Part shown: positions 25,020-32,939 of the stretch, piece by piece
Layout: every line of letters begins with the position of its first letter
How positions within the stretch are numbered: position 1 is the first letter of the stretch
NCBI RefSeq assembly: GCF_023168145.1
Contig: NZ_BQYK01000001.1
Coordinates: 15,239 to 79,238 of the forward strand
From: Sporosarcina sp. NCCP-2222
Lineage (GTDB): Bacteria; Bacillota; Bacilli; Bacillales_A; Planococcaceae
Reading direction: 5' to 3'
DNA: 64,000 nucleotides
Position numbers and translations under genes: made by a program
The notes under the pieces: model-generated
Seen by the model: only the letters and a program-made list of their open reading frames with translations
Told to the model about the DNA's origin: nothing
The model's database searches: none

Positions 25020-25398
25020 TCAAACACCCCTTACCTATTCTTTCTATTTGCGAAAGATATTTAATTACCATCCTGGTCCAGTTCCTCTTTCGTTAGGAAA
25101 TTTTCATCGCTAAAAAAGCTAACCGGTATAAAAAGGGCCTATTTTAGGTCCGTGAGATCACTGCCTATTTGGTAGCAATAAATGTCTTACTTTGGTTACG
25201 TTCTTATTGAATGATAAGTTTCATTATTATCACATTTTTCATTGCACCCTTATACGCAATTATGCCGGTATCTAACCCAGCGCCGTAACCATGGACTTTA
25301 TTTACGTTGAGGAATCACTTGAAGATTAGTGGCTTCCTAACTATTGTAGCTTCTCCTAATAATAGCTAAAATGGAAGTAATGATAAGGAGTTGATGGT
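25020..25398. other. Intergenic, no gene supported
   Basis: Holds the promoters of two divergent genes. A GGGCCTATTTTAGGTCC inverted repeat near 25136-25153 is the only structure noted and could be an operator or a weak hairpin. Confidence 0.35.
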
Positions 25399-26370
25399 AT
25401 GGGCGGATGGATGCTTACAGTTGCTGTTGTGTTCCTCATTTACGCCGTAGTAATAAAGTCGAAATCGAATCGATTGAAACGGCCTAGACGTTCTCCAAAG
25501 TTGAACCCGCCGATTTGGGCTGATCAGGCGACCAAACAACTTTTCAAGCAATTTAATCAAGCATGGACTAATGAGATAGAAAAAGTTGTGAATGAACGAT
25601 ACTGTATACAAAATGGCAGCTTGCCTCCATATGAAATACAGGCACGCTGGTACGAATTAAAGAAGTTCTTGCTGCTAGCAAGCTTTTCAAAAGGATTGCC
25701 CATGTTCTCCCAAAAGGTTGATGACATATGGCATCTATTTCTTGAAGAAGACACCTTGTATCAAAAGTTCAGTACTGAATTTATCGGTGAGCGAATTGAA
25801 CATCATCCGCATGGCCAGCCGAAACACTTACCGGCGGAACGTGCATGGTTCGATATTCTGTATCTTTCCTTTTTCCCCATCTCAGATCATTCCTATTTAT
25901 GGGGTGATTTTTTACAGGAGCGAGAAGAGCATGAAAGATGGATGCAAAATATTAAATACCAATCGTCACAAATAAAATCGGAGCTTGGCAAACGTCGTGC
26001 AGCGGCTCCTACGCTTGAGTCGATGGATGCATTTCTTGCATTTGCAGAGGATTTGATGGAGAGAAAAGATAACAGACTTACGCAACGAGTTCAACAACCT
26101 GAGGGCTATTGGTATGGAGCGGCTCTCTTCGGGGTTGGGACATATGGCGCAATTGAAATTGAAGAGCGAAAGAGCAAGCATGATGGGTATAATGGAGATG
26201 GAATAGGCTATGCAAGCGGTGTCGATCAAGACAAGGAGCAGGATGAGGATTGGCATGATCTTACCAGTCACGTGAATGAATATCAGCCTGGCTCAGATGT
26301 AGTGACCCAATCCACCCACTCCGGCAGCGGTTGCAGTTCCTGCAGCTCGTGTAGTGGTTGTTCATCATGA
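25399..26370 (+). CDS. Glycine-rich-domain-like protein with N-terminal helix and Cys-rich tail
   Basis: 323 residues. One N-terminal membrane helix (about 4-20), then a soluble domain whose VDDIWHLFLEEDTLYQKF and PHGQPKHLPAERAWF blocks match GRDP-like (plant glycine-rich domain protein, DUF1399-like) sequences, where the DxxWH motif is conserved. The last 14 residues are GSGCSSCSSCSGCSS-like, four cysteines in a flexible tail, suggestive of metal binding or disulphide attachment. AAGGAG precedes the ATG. Role unknown. Confidence 0.7.
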   Translation: MGGWMLTVAVVFLIYAVVIKSKSNRLKRPRRSPKLNPPIWADQATKQLFKQFNQAWTNEIEKVVNERYCIQNGSLPPYEIQARWYELKKFLLLASFSKGLPMFSQKVDDIWHLFLEEDTLYQKFSTEFIGERIEHHPHGQPKHLPAERAWFDILYLSFFPISDHSYLWGDFLQEREEHERWMQNIKYQSSQIKSELGKRRAAAPTLESMDAFLAFAEDLMERKDNRLTQRVQQPEGYWYGAALFGVGTYGAIEIEERKSKHDGYNGDGIGYASGVDQDKEQDEDWHDLTSHVNEYQPGSDVVTQSTHSGSGCSSCSSCSGCSS

Positions 26371-26414
26371 ACAACCACCGTCTGCCAATGTATCACCACT
26401 AACTAACAAACACG

Positions 26415-26449
26415 CCAGGCGCCAACTTGTAATTAAGCTAGGCGCCTGG
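26415..26449. terminator. Bidirectional terminator
   Basis: Perfect nine-pair stem CCAGGCGCC / GGCGCCTGG with a 17-base loop between converging genes. Confidence 0.75.
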
Positions 26450-26452
26450 AAA

Positions 26453-26677
26453 TTACTTTGCAGTGTCTCGTTTGCGATAGGCTTTTAACTGCAAAATAAT
26501 ATCTCTCGCAAGCAAAATAGCTGCCAAGTAAAAAAATACACTTAACATAATAGATAATACTTGGCCCGTCTCTTGAGAAAATATCTTGTAAGTTCCAAAG
26601 CACAGGCAGAACAGCAGGAGTATCAATTTCTTGCTAATCTTGTTATCCTGCCTAAAAAACAATGTGAGTTTACTCAT
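26453..26677 (-). CDS. Small two-helix membrane protein
   Basis: 74 residues, helices at about 18-33 and 38-60, basic C-terminus (KAYRKRDTAK). GAGAG lies six bases before the ATG. No family recognised. Confidence 0.55.
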   Translation of the reverse strand: MSKLTLFFRQDNKISKKLILLLFCLCFGTYKIFSQETGQVLSIMLSVFFYLAAILLARDIILQLKAYRKRDTAK

Positions 26678-26774
26678 ATTACGCTCTCTTTCTATCGATG
26701 CTCATATTTTCCTTTATTCCAGCTTACCATTAATATCAATAAGATGCTTTAGTAAAATACATAGCTTTTTTCAA

Positions 26775-26809
26775 AAAAGATGACCTCAAACGTGCTGAGG
26801 TCATCTTTT
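26775..26809. terminator. Perfect inverted-repeat terminator
   Basis: AAAAGATGACCTCA and TGAGGTCATCTTTT around a seven-base loop; ends the phosphotransferase transcript and may also stop readthrough from the left. Confidence 0.9.
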
Positions 26810-26827
26810 CTCGCTTTCGCGGCTTTC

Positions 26828-27811
26828 TTAAAAATCGTTACCAAAATTAATGGAATCATTTTTCATAGCTCCAATAAGTCTCTGTCTCAAGTCGACCATC
26901 CATTTTGGTTCGTGTTCCCACGCTTCTTCTAAAGATCGCAAAAGACGAACATAACTGTATAAATCGGCAAATCGTTTACAAGCCGGTATCAAATCAAATG
27001 CGTCATTTGAAATGTCGAATTGCGATTGGTAGCCATCCAGAAAGCATTGTTTTTTCTGTTGAAGCAGTTCGGCCGAAATGCAATCTTCCAAACTATCCAT
27101 CGCTTGTACGATATCCATTACATACCAGTGATACATGAAGTCATCAAAGTCGATGGCAAAGCAGGATCCGCTCGTTTCATCATAAAAAACATTATCAAAT
27201 TCAAAATCATAATGAATCAGCCCATAATTGCTTGATTTCTTAGGGATTGAGTCAAAATAACTCCTCAATTTTTCCGTTTCCGCTAAAGCCGCCGTTTCAT
27301 TTGGATACTCCATAAGTATCGTTTGTACCCAATCCAATACGTCTCTATACGACCAGCGTTTACTGACAGATGGTGTAAACTTGCTAGACAGCTGATGGAG
27401 CAACCCTAATGCCTCCCCGTACTTAAAAACGATTCCATCGTCTAAATCGGTGTTACCGATTTGCACGCCTGGTACCCGTTTAAACACTGAAGCGAAATAC
27501 TCGCCCCAAGGCGTATCTGCTTCAACTAGCCTCTCTCCCTCTTTCGAAACAACCGCTTCCAACACACCATACTTTTGAGTCTTCAAATACGCAATGTAAT
27601 CAAGTTCAGCCAATAAATTCTCGTGTAGCTTCTCTGATCTTGGAGAGAAACGCAACAACTGTGTTGATCCATCTTTCTGAAATGGATAGATGGCATTGGA
27701 GGAAACTCGATAATACTTGAACATCTCAAGTGATGATTCATCATATTCCCAATACCTCACTAGCATTTCAGCCAAATCGACATGATTAAATAAATATTTC
27801 AATTTCAACAT
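26828..27811 (-). CDS. Aminoglycoside phosphotransferase-family kinase with attenuated leader
   Basis: 327 residues from ATG 27811. The kinase-like catalytic loop is LIHYDFEFDNVFYD (Asp and Asn conserved) and the metal-binding segment is FAIDFDDF (the DFG equivalent). N-lobe Lys region is not obvious. The family contains aminoglycoside and macrolide kinases, homoserine kinase II and spore-coat kinases, so the substrate is open. The 5' leader (27812-28129) shows features of ribosome-mediated attenuation, which in Bacillota is typical of inducible antibiotic-resistance genes; that context favours a ribosome-targeting antibiotic as substrate (inference). The stop of a 19-codon peptide overlaps the start codon (TAATG). 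Confidence 0.82.
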   Translation of the reverse strand: MLKLKYLFNHVDLAEMLVRYWEYDESSLEMFKYYRVSSNAIYPFQKDGSTQLLRFSPRSEKLHENLLAELDYIAYLKTQKYGVLEAVVSKEGERLVEADTPWGEYFASVFKRVPGVQIGNTDLDDGIVFKYGEALGLLHQLSSKFTPSVSKRWSYRDVLDWVQTILMEYPNETAALAETEKLRSYFDSIPKKSSNYGLIHYDFEFDNVFYDETSGSCFAIDFDDFMYHWYVMDIVQAMDSLEDCISAELLQQKKQCFLDGYQSQFDISNDAFDLIPACKRFADLYSYVRLLRSLEEAWEHEPKWMVDLRQRLIGAMKNDSINFGNDF

Positions 27812-27870
27812 TACAGACACTCCCTATTTTCTTTTTGGTCTTTGGGTACAAGCAGTCCTCCGTATTTCAT
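27811..27870 (-). CDS. Second leader peptide, overlapping the phosphotransferase start
   Basis: ATG at 27870 with a near-ideal ribosome site (GGGAGGTAATTGA). Product MKYGGLLVPKDQKENRECL, stop TAA ending at 27811, where the ATG of the kinase begins. The ribosome site itself lies in the loop of a small AATTAC/GTAATT hairpin. Ribosomes that finish this peptide would restart on the kinase. Confidence 0.6.
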   Translation of the reverse strand: MKYGGLLVPKDQKENRECL

Positions 27871-27950
27871 TCAATTACCTCCCAGTAATTGAGAACGATC
27901 ACCTGGAACTACATTTGCCTCACTCTTATAAGACCCTAAAAATAGAAAAA

Positions 27951-28040
27951 GCTACGAGGTAGAAAAAATTACCTTGTAGCTCAGATTCTGTTCTGTACTA
28001 TAAGCAGTTTGACCTCGCAGTCAAAAAGCTACCTAGTAAA
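27951..28040 (-). promoter_or_regulatory. Putative antiterminator/terminator attenuator
   Basis: On the minus strand, region 1 TTTACTAGGTAGC (28040-28028), region 3 GCTACAAGGTAA (27980-27969) and region 4 TACCTCGTAGC (27961-27951). Regions 3 and 4 form a ten-pair stem with one mismatch followed by TTTTTCTATTTTTA, an intrinsic terminator. Region 1 can instead pair with region 3 (five plus five pairs), which would abolish the terminator. Region 1 contains the stop codon of the leader peptide, so a ribosome at that stop covers it. Confidence 0.65.
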
Positions 28041-28100
28041 GCCGTAAGAGTGAGAGGCAGGACATGTAATTTTTAAGGTGATCTTCATTAAATTAGTCAT
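28029..28100 (-). CDS. Leader peptide of the attenuator
   Basis: 23-codon frame, ATG 28100 to TAG 28029, ending CPASHSYGFTR. A GGGAG ribosome site lies 12 bases upstream, within GAAGGGAGTGAG. Its last codons and stop overlap region 1 of the attenuator. Codons 16-19 also contain a ten-base stretch (28054-28045) exactly complementary to 27928-27919, just beyond the terminator. Confidence 0.5.
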   Translation of the reverse strand: MTNLMKITLKITCPASHSYGFTR

Positions 28101-28135
28101 TGCACTAACTCACTCCCTTCGATGTTGTTAAGAAA

Positions 28136-28165
28136 ATTATACCATTTTATATAATCAGTTAGCAA
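28136..28165 (-). promoter_or_regulatory. Promoter of the attenuated transcript
   Basis: Minus-strand TTGCTA (28165-28160), 18-base spacer, TATAAT (28141-28136) preceded by TGG, an extended -10. The predicted start is near 28129, which leaves a leader of about 318 bases before the kinase. Confidence 0.75.
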
Positions 28166-28174
28166 TAGTTTTCC

Positions 28175-28714
28175 TCATATTTCTTCTTTCTCGATATGCT
28201 TAATTAATCGCTCTAAAAATGAGAGATTAGAGGTTATTTTATAGTGCGCATAATCATCCACAAACTCGGCAAACACCTTATGCTCTGGCCCTATTAAATG
28301 TGATGCATCGATTTGGCACAGCTGCTCGCGCGATTTATTAATCTTGTCTATCTTTTTTTCTAATAAACCGATGACCTTACCGCGTTCGACATACTTCATA
28401 TTAGCTAACCCAATGACCATATCCCCGATGTCTTCGGCACTTTCAAAAAGCTTATAGATCTTTATGGGCAGTATTTCCCGACCTTTTTCCGTTATGCCAA
28501 AAACTTGCTTGTCAGGTCGATGCTCTTCTTTTATTATTTCTTTCGCCTCAATTAAACCTTGTTTCACTAACGATTCAAAATGGTAATATAGCTTGCTTTC
28601 CGTCAGGCCATTTATCTTTTCCAACGGCTGCAAATCCGCTAACTGCTTTTTTAATTTGTATGGATACGTATCTTCCTCCATCAGCTGTGTGAGGATGAAA
28701 ATTTGGATTGCCAT
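28175..28714 (-). CDS. PadR-family transcriptional regulator
   Basis: 179 residues. N-terminal winged helix (FILTQLMEEDTYPYKLKKQL, then KLYYHFESLVKQGLI) and a long helical C-terminal dimer domain, the PadR/VirR layout. It follows a drug-export-type permease on the same strand, a usual arrangement for a local repressor of that transporter. A near-palindrome lies just upstream of its start (28739-28760). Confidence 0.87.
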   Translation of the reverse strand: MAIQIFILTQLMEEDTYPYKLKKQLADLQPLEKINGLTESKLYYHFESLVKQGLIEAKEIIKEEHRPDKQVFGITEKGREILPIKIYKLFESAEDIGDMVIGLANMKYVERGKVIGLLEKKIDKINKSREQLCQIDASHLIGPEHKVFAEFVDDYAHYKITSNLSFLERLIKHIEKEEI

Positions 28715-28738
28715 TGCTTCAGCTCCTTAGGCAAATAA

Positions 28739-28760
28739 TAGTTTTATTGTAACAAAACTA
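28739..28760 (-). promoter_or_regulatory. Candidate PadR operator before the regulator gene
   Basis: Inverted repeat TAGTTTT...AAAACTA, 22 bases overall with a few central mismatches, overlapping a TACAAT -10-like box on the minus strand. Autoregulation would be typical of PadR proteins. Confidence 0.4.
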
Positions 28761-28780
28761 AGTATTTCCTTCAGCTCTCA

Positions 28781-29947
28781 TTATCCAATCGCCGTTTCCG
28801 CTTCCTGATTTTCGATTAGGTCGACCGGCTTGTGGAGAAGCCAAACAATTATGATATTAAGAAGCATGGCGGCAAGGCCAACCACAGCTAAACCGATTAG
28901 ATAAGGACTGGCGCTTGTACTGCCGAAAAGATTCGCAAAATAGGCCTGTACTGAATAATACATCGGCGTGATATGGCTAGCCCACTCATATGGAGCATAC
29001 ATCATATCTCGAGAGATCGTCGCGCCGTTTGCAATCGTCTGGACTAATAGGATGGGAATATTCAAGACCATTCCTGCTTCACCAATCAAAAACACAACTA
29101 TGGCTGTGAAATTGAAGCATACCCAATAGTTTAGTATTTGTTGTGCCCAGATTTGTACGAATTGATCACCGCTCAGATTATTGATGCCTACTGCCATTCC
29201 TGCAGAGACGAGACCTGCCATTATTCCGACAAGGATTGCTGTAAATTGAACATAGATAAACAGCCGTGTTTTGGTCGTTTTACCGCGGTTTGCTCTAAAT
29301 GCACCAACCAATTGCATGGCGGCAATCATTGCGCCGACATACAATGCCATCGTTAAAAACATAGGCAGCATATTATTGTGCATGCCGTCCGGTACATCAT
29401 TGATTGTTACGACATGACCGACGTAGCTCTTTTCAATTTTAGTTGCCAATTCCTCCGCTTGCTCCTTAGGCACGTTAAGATTCATAAGAACCCCTTCTGC
29501 CGTCTGCTGTGAAAATTGCTCCTGCAATTGCGAATTAATTTGGGAAATAACTTGATTCATTGTAGAAGAAACAACTGTGGCACCCGCCTCATTCAACGTA
29601 AAATCTATGCTGGAGGGACCCGCATTATTTTGTAACTCGTTTGAAAATGTTGTAGGTATATGGATGACCAACGCCAGCTTATTATCTTCCAGCTCCTGCA
29701 TGGCTTCTTTATTTGAAAGATTTGTTTTTATTTTGTCGAATGGCAGTTGACCAGCCAGACTCTCTTCAATTTGCTCACCAATTTGTCCAACATCATCATT
29801 GACTATCGCAATTGATAATTGGTCAATATTTTTAGGAATCGCCGTGTAACCAGGCAGAAAAATCCCCAACATACATACCGCATAGAAAATCCCCATAAAG
29901 ATTGAGGAAGTGGCACCTTTACTCTTTATAAACTGTGTGAACTTCAT
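28781..29947 (-). CDS. ABC-2/YhgE-Pip-like membrane transport protein
   Basis: 388 residues. One N-terminal helix (about 15-38), a large extracytoplasmic domain (SIAIVNDDVGQIGEQIEES, ALVIHIPTTFS) and five C-terminal helices from about residue 200 with LPMFLTMALYVGAMIAAMQL. This is the ABC-2/YhgE-Pip permease layout used in drug, lipid or protein (ESX-type) export; no ATPase gene is adjacent. It is probably under the PadR regulator encoded downstream. Confidence 0.82.
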   Translation of the reverse strand: MKFTQFIKSKGATSSIFMGIFYAVCMLGIFLPGYTAIPKNIDQLSIAIVNDDVGQIGEQIEESLAGQLPFDKIKTNLSNKEAMQELEDNKLALVIHIPTTFSNELQNNAGPSSIDFTLNEAGATVVSSTMNQVISQINSQLQEQFSQQTAEGVLMNLNVPKEQAEELATKIEKSYVGHVVTINDVPDGMHNNMLPMFLTMALYVGAMIAAMQLVGAFRANRGKTTKTRLFIYVQFTAILVGIMAGLVSAGMAVGINNLSGDQFVQIWAQQILNYWVCFNFTAIVVFLIGEAGMVLNIPILLVQTIANGATISRDMMYAPYEWASHITPMYYSVQAYFANLFGSTSASPYLIGLAVVGLAAMLLNIIIVWLLHKPVDLIENQEAETAIG

Positions 29948-29973
29948 GTTATACTTCCTTTCTCTTCTGGTTC

Positions 29974-29991
29974 AATTAAAGTACTCTAATT
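29974..29991 (-). promoter_or_regulatory. Candidate operator of the permease gene
   Basis: 18-base palindrome AATTA-AAGTACTC-TAATT centred on AGTACT with one mismatched pair, 27 bases upstream of the permease ATG. The arms differ from those of the 28739 repeat, so whether one repressor binds both is unclear. Confidence 0.4.
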
Positions 29992-30099
29992 AAACTATGT
30001 AGGAAATTGTATAAAATCTGTTCGCTGTTTGCAAATAAAAAATTTATACGAAACTAAATTTGCTCTTATTTTATGTCCGTTTTATGAATAACAGCTCAT

Positions 30100-30144
30100 A
30101 AAAAAAGCCATTCCAAAGAACAAGAGTTGTTCAATAGAATGGCT
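30100..30144 (-). terminator. Intrinsic terminator of cdd
   Basis: Minus strand AGCCATTC...GAACAA...TTGTTC...GAATGGCT followed by a run of seven T. Confidence 0.85.
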
Positions 30145-30174
30145 ATAGCGTTTAAATCAATTAAATAACTTTAT

Positions 30175-30573
30175 TTACATTTCTAAATCTGTAAAGGCAT
30201 ACGGAAGAAGATCACGGAGCGTTAACTCCAGAATGTCATTCTTATCATTCGTCAAATAGACAGGCATGTCAGGTGAACAAAATTCGGCCATCACTTGTCT
30301 ACAAATACTGCAAGGCGGTAGAAAATCTTCTGTTTCTCCTGCAACTGCAATCGCTCGAAAGTCGCCTTTCCCGTAACCATTTGCGATTGCGGTAAAGATA
30401 GCTGTCCGTTCAGCACAATTCGTAGCTCCAAACGAGACATTCTCCACGTTCACCCCATTAATGACAGTACCGTCTTTCAACAACAGTGCCGCCCCAACTG
30501 GAAATTTCGAATAAGGCACATACGCTGCTGACTTAATCTTTCGCGCACTATCCATTAATTGCTCTTTCTTCAT
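30175..30573 (-). CDS. cdd: Cytidine deaminase
   Basis: About 132 residues from ATG 30573 (GGAGG nine bases upstream), the normal length of the small tetrameric enzyme. Substrate-binding Asn-Val-Glu-Asn is seen in GVNVENVSFG, the catalytic/zinc motif is NCAERTAIF and the second zinc pair PCSICRQV. It converts cytidine and deoxycytidine to uridines in pyrimidine salvage. Here it is alone rather than beside era/dgk. Confidence 0.95.
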   Translation of the reverse strand: MKKEQLMDSARKIKSAAYVPYSKFPVGAALLLKDGTVINGVNVENVSFGATNCAERTAIFTAIANGYGKGDFRAIAVAGETEDFLPPCSICRQVMAEFCSPDMPVYLTNDKNDILELTLRDLLPYAFTDLEM

Positions 30574-30914
30574 CTGATCCATCCTCCAAAATAAGAATGA
30601 ACTTATCAAAAGTCCCCTAGACGCCAACAACTTGTTGGCAGGACTTCAATCTTATAGTAGTTTGAAATATTCGTCAACAATATTTTTTAGCAGTTATTCA
30701 TTCAGCTTCAATCTTGGTATATTCTTTAGGGATAAATGGCCAGCGAATTATTGGCGCAACAAATGTAGTTTAGCTTTTATTAAATACAATATCTCCAATA
30801 TCATTTTGTAGGTGATCTACTGTATCTGATAAAAAACCAAAGCTCTGTTAACCTTAGCTTACTTTATAATGAAGTCAAATGTAGGAATTACTATCTCAAA
30901 AAGGAGGATTTATT
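30574..30914. other. Divergent upstream region of cdd and the cold-shock-like gene
   Basis: Contains a perfect GCCAACAA-C-TTGTTGGC palindrome (30623-30639) flanked by AGTCC/GGACT, some 36-70 bases upstream of cdd, and TATAAT at about 30863 for the cold-shock-like gene. No coding sequence supported. Confidence 0.45.
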
Positions 30915-31148
30915 ATGAGCCGTAACATTAAAGGGGTCTGTCGCATCTTTCACGAAGAAGAAGGTTGGGGATGGATATCGATGGAAGGTGAAGATGACGT
31001 ATGGGTACACTTCAGTAATATTGAAATGAACGATTATAAATCACTTACAAAAGGTGATATCGTATCGTTTGACCTTGTCGAAAATCCAAATTTAAAAGAA
31101 CAATCACGTCAAGCTATAAATGTTAGGAAACTTGATATAGATAAATAA
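30915..31148 (+). CDS. Divergent cold-shock-domain protein
   Basis: 77 residues spanning one CSD OB fold. The RNP1 motif KGFGFI is replaced by EGWGWI and RNP2 VFVHFS by VWVHFS; the rest (KGDIVSFDLVENPN, QAINVRKL) fits. It is longer and less canonical than CspA/B-type proteins, so it is likely a nucleic-acid-binding protein of a side family. Strong ribosome site AAAGGAGG. Confidence 0.82.
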   Translation: MSRNIKGVCRIFHEEEGWGWISMEGEDDVWVHFSNIEMNDYKSLTKGDIVSFDLVENPNLKEQSRQAINVRKLDIDK

Positions 31149-31237
31149 TTGGTGATCACACATCACGTGTAAGGAGCATAAAACATATAAACTCCATTCA
31201 TGCCTTTTCAGAGAAGACCTAATTGACTACAAAAAAG

Positions 31238-31276
31238 ACGGAATCGAAATGTAATGGCTCTCGATTCCGTTTTTGG
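31238..31276. terminator. Terminator between converging genes
   Basis: ACGGAATCGA (31238-31247) pairs perfectly with TCGATTCCGT (31261-31270), followed by TTTTT. Confidence 0.85.
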
Positions 31277-31296
31277 TGTTTAACTAATTATATTCA

Positions 31297-32250
31297 CTAA
31301 TTCCGAACTATTATATATGCTAAATAAATAATGTAGACCACGGCAAGCACCATGCCTTCCCGCTTTCCGATTTTATAACCGGTCCTCGAGAAAATCAATA
31401 AAATTACAGTCAGTGCGATCATAAATACAACATCCATAAATACTTTGTCATTCACTTGTAATGGGGAGATGACAGCCGAGGCACCGAGTACAAATAAAAT
31501 GTTAAAAATATTGCTTCCTACAATATTCCCGAGAGCAATTTCACTCTCTTTCTTCAATGCTGCTGAAATGGAAGTCACAAGTTCAGGAAGTGAAGTTCCA
31601 ATCGCAATAATCGTAAGACCAACCAGTGTTTCACTCATACCAAGGGAGTAGGCGATTTTCGTACCATTATTTACAACTAAATCCCCACCGAAAATGATCG
31701 CTGCCAGACCTATTATTGTAATGAATATATTTTTACCCCAGCTACTATTTTCAGTGTCATGTTCATTCACTGCGTTTTTCCTGCTTTTAAGACCAACCTC
31801 AATAATATAGTAAACAAAAATACAAAGGAACAAGATGAAGATGAAGCCGTCACTTCTTGTAATCATGTTTTCGCTATACCCCTGCAATGCAACGTCACTC
31901 ATAAGAATAAGCAAAGCCACACTTGCAAGTAGTGTAAATGGGATTTCCTTTTTTATGGTCTCTGCTTCCACTTTTAACGGATATAGAAAAGCAGTTAGAC
32001 CGACAACAAGAGTGATATTGAAAATATTGCTGCCGACGACATTCCCCACCGCTACATCTGCATTTCCTTCAAGAGCAGCCAGAATACTGACTGTCGCTTC
32101 GGGAGAACTTGTTCCGAAAGCTACAATAGTTAATCCGATCAATATAGGCGGAACTTGAAGCAGCCTTGCAATATTAGAGGATCCATCAACAAAATAATTA
32201 GCTCCTTTTATTAACAGTACAAACCCGACAAGTAATAAAAAATATGCCAT
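31297..32250 (-). CDS. Calcium/sodium antiporter (CaCA family, YrbG-like)
   Basis: About 317 residues, ten helices in two homologous halves. The alpha-repeats are VAFGTSSPEATVSILAA with GNVVGSNIFN in the first half and IAIGTSLPELVTSISAA with GNIVGSNIFN in the second, diagnostic of K+-independent Na+/Ca2+ exchangers. GGGAGGGG lies five bases before ATG 32250. Exchanges Ca2+ for Na+ (or H+) across the cytoplasmic membrane. Confidence 0.92.
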   Translation of the reverse strand: MAYFLLLVGFVLLIKGANYFVDGSSNIARLLQVPPILIGLTIVAFGTSSPEATVSILAALEGNADVAVGNVVGSNIFNITLVVGLTAFLYPLKVEAETIKKEIPFTLLASVALLILMSDVALQGYSENMITRSDGFIFILFLCIFVYYIIEVGLKSRKNAVNEHDTENSSWGKNIFITIIGLAAIIFGGDLVVNNGTKIAYSLGMSETLVGLTIIAIGTSLPELVTSISAALKKESEIALGNIVGSNIFNILFVLGASAVISPLQVNDKVFMDVVFMIALTVILLIFSRTGYKIGKREGMVLAVVYIIYLAYIIVRN

Positions 32251-32446
32251 TGGTTCCCCTCCCAAGCGATTTCACTCATGATATCTGATCACTTACGTAC
32301 GTACCCCGGTATGACAAATAGCTAACATCGGAAAGATCCAATCCTCAATACACGAAACTGTATCCGAAATTCTATGTTTTCGTATATTATGTATTTGTTT
32401 TTTACTCTTCTATATATAAATAATTGACCTACTTATAATTAGAGAA

Positions 32447-32477
32447 AGAGAACTTAAAAGCATTTTAAGCTCTCTCT
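32447..32477 (-). terminator. Terminator after the first VOC gene
   Basis: AGAGAACTTAAAA pairs with TTTTAAGCTCTCT around a three-base loop (one mismatch). Confidence 0.65.
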
Positions 32478-32485
32478 ACATTATC

Positions 32486-32884
32486 CTACTTCTTTGCTTT
32501 ACCTACTATTGAAGCAATTCTTACTTGTTCTTCATTCTTATCCAAGTACTCAAAAAAACCGATTTGATTGCCCCAAGGGTCTGAGAACGTACACCATTTA
32601 GCTGATACTTCAGGTCTTGAGAAAATCTCAAAGCCATCAATTTGCAGCTGTTCAACAAGTCGAACCCTTTCAGCTTCCAAATTACGAACTCCTAAGCGCA
32701 TGGGACCATTCCCCACCGCTGGAACTCCTTCTGACACCTGCAGCCAACAGCCAGGAATGATTTCCCACTCCGCAAATCCACTATGTGGAACAAAATCCGG
32801 CTCCCTATTTAGTAATATTTTATACCACTCTTGTCCTTCCCTCATGTCGGAAACACGTACTTGTGTAGTCATTTCAAAAATCAT
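32486..32884 (-). CDS. VOC (glyoxalase/bleomycin-resistance fold) protein
   Basis: 132 residues, two beta-alpha-beta-beta-beta modules. MTTQVRVSDMREGQEWYKILL begins module one; TFSDPWGNQIGFFEY ends module two. The usual first-module metal His is absent or moved. GGGGGG precedes the ATG. It is followed upstream on the same strand by a second VOC gene; function (resistance, dioxygenase or isomerase) cannot be assigned. Confidence 0.82.
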   Translation of the reverse strand: MIFEMTTQVRVSDMREGQEWYKILLNREPDFVPHSGFAEWEIIPGCWLQVSEGVPAVGNGPMRLGVRNLEAERVRLVEQLQIDGFEIFSRPEVSAKWCTFSDPWGNQIGFFEYLDKNEEQVRIASIVGKAKK

Positions 32885-32939
32885 TGTATCCCCCCAAGTA
32901 GAAATTAATATAGCTTGTTATAACGAAAGCAATCGCGAA

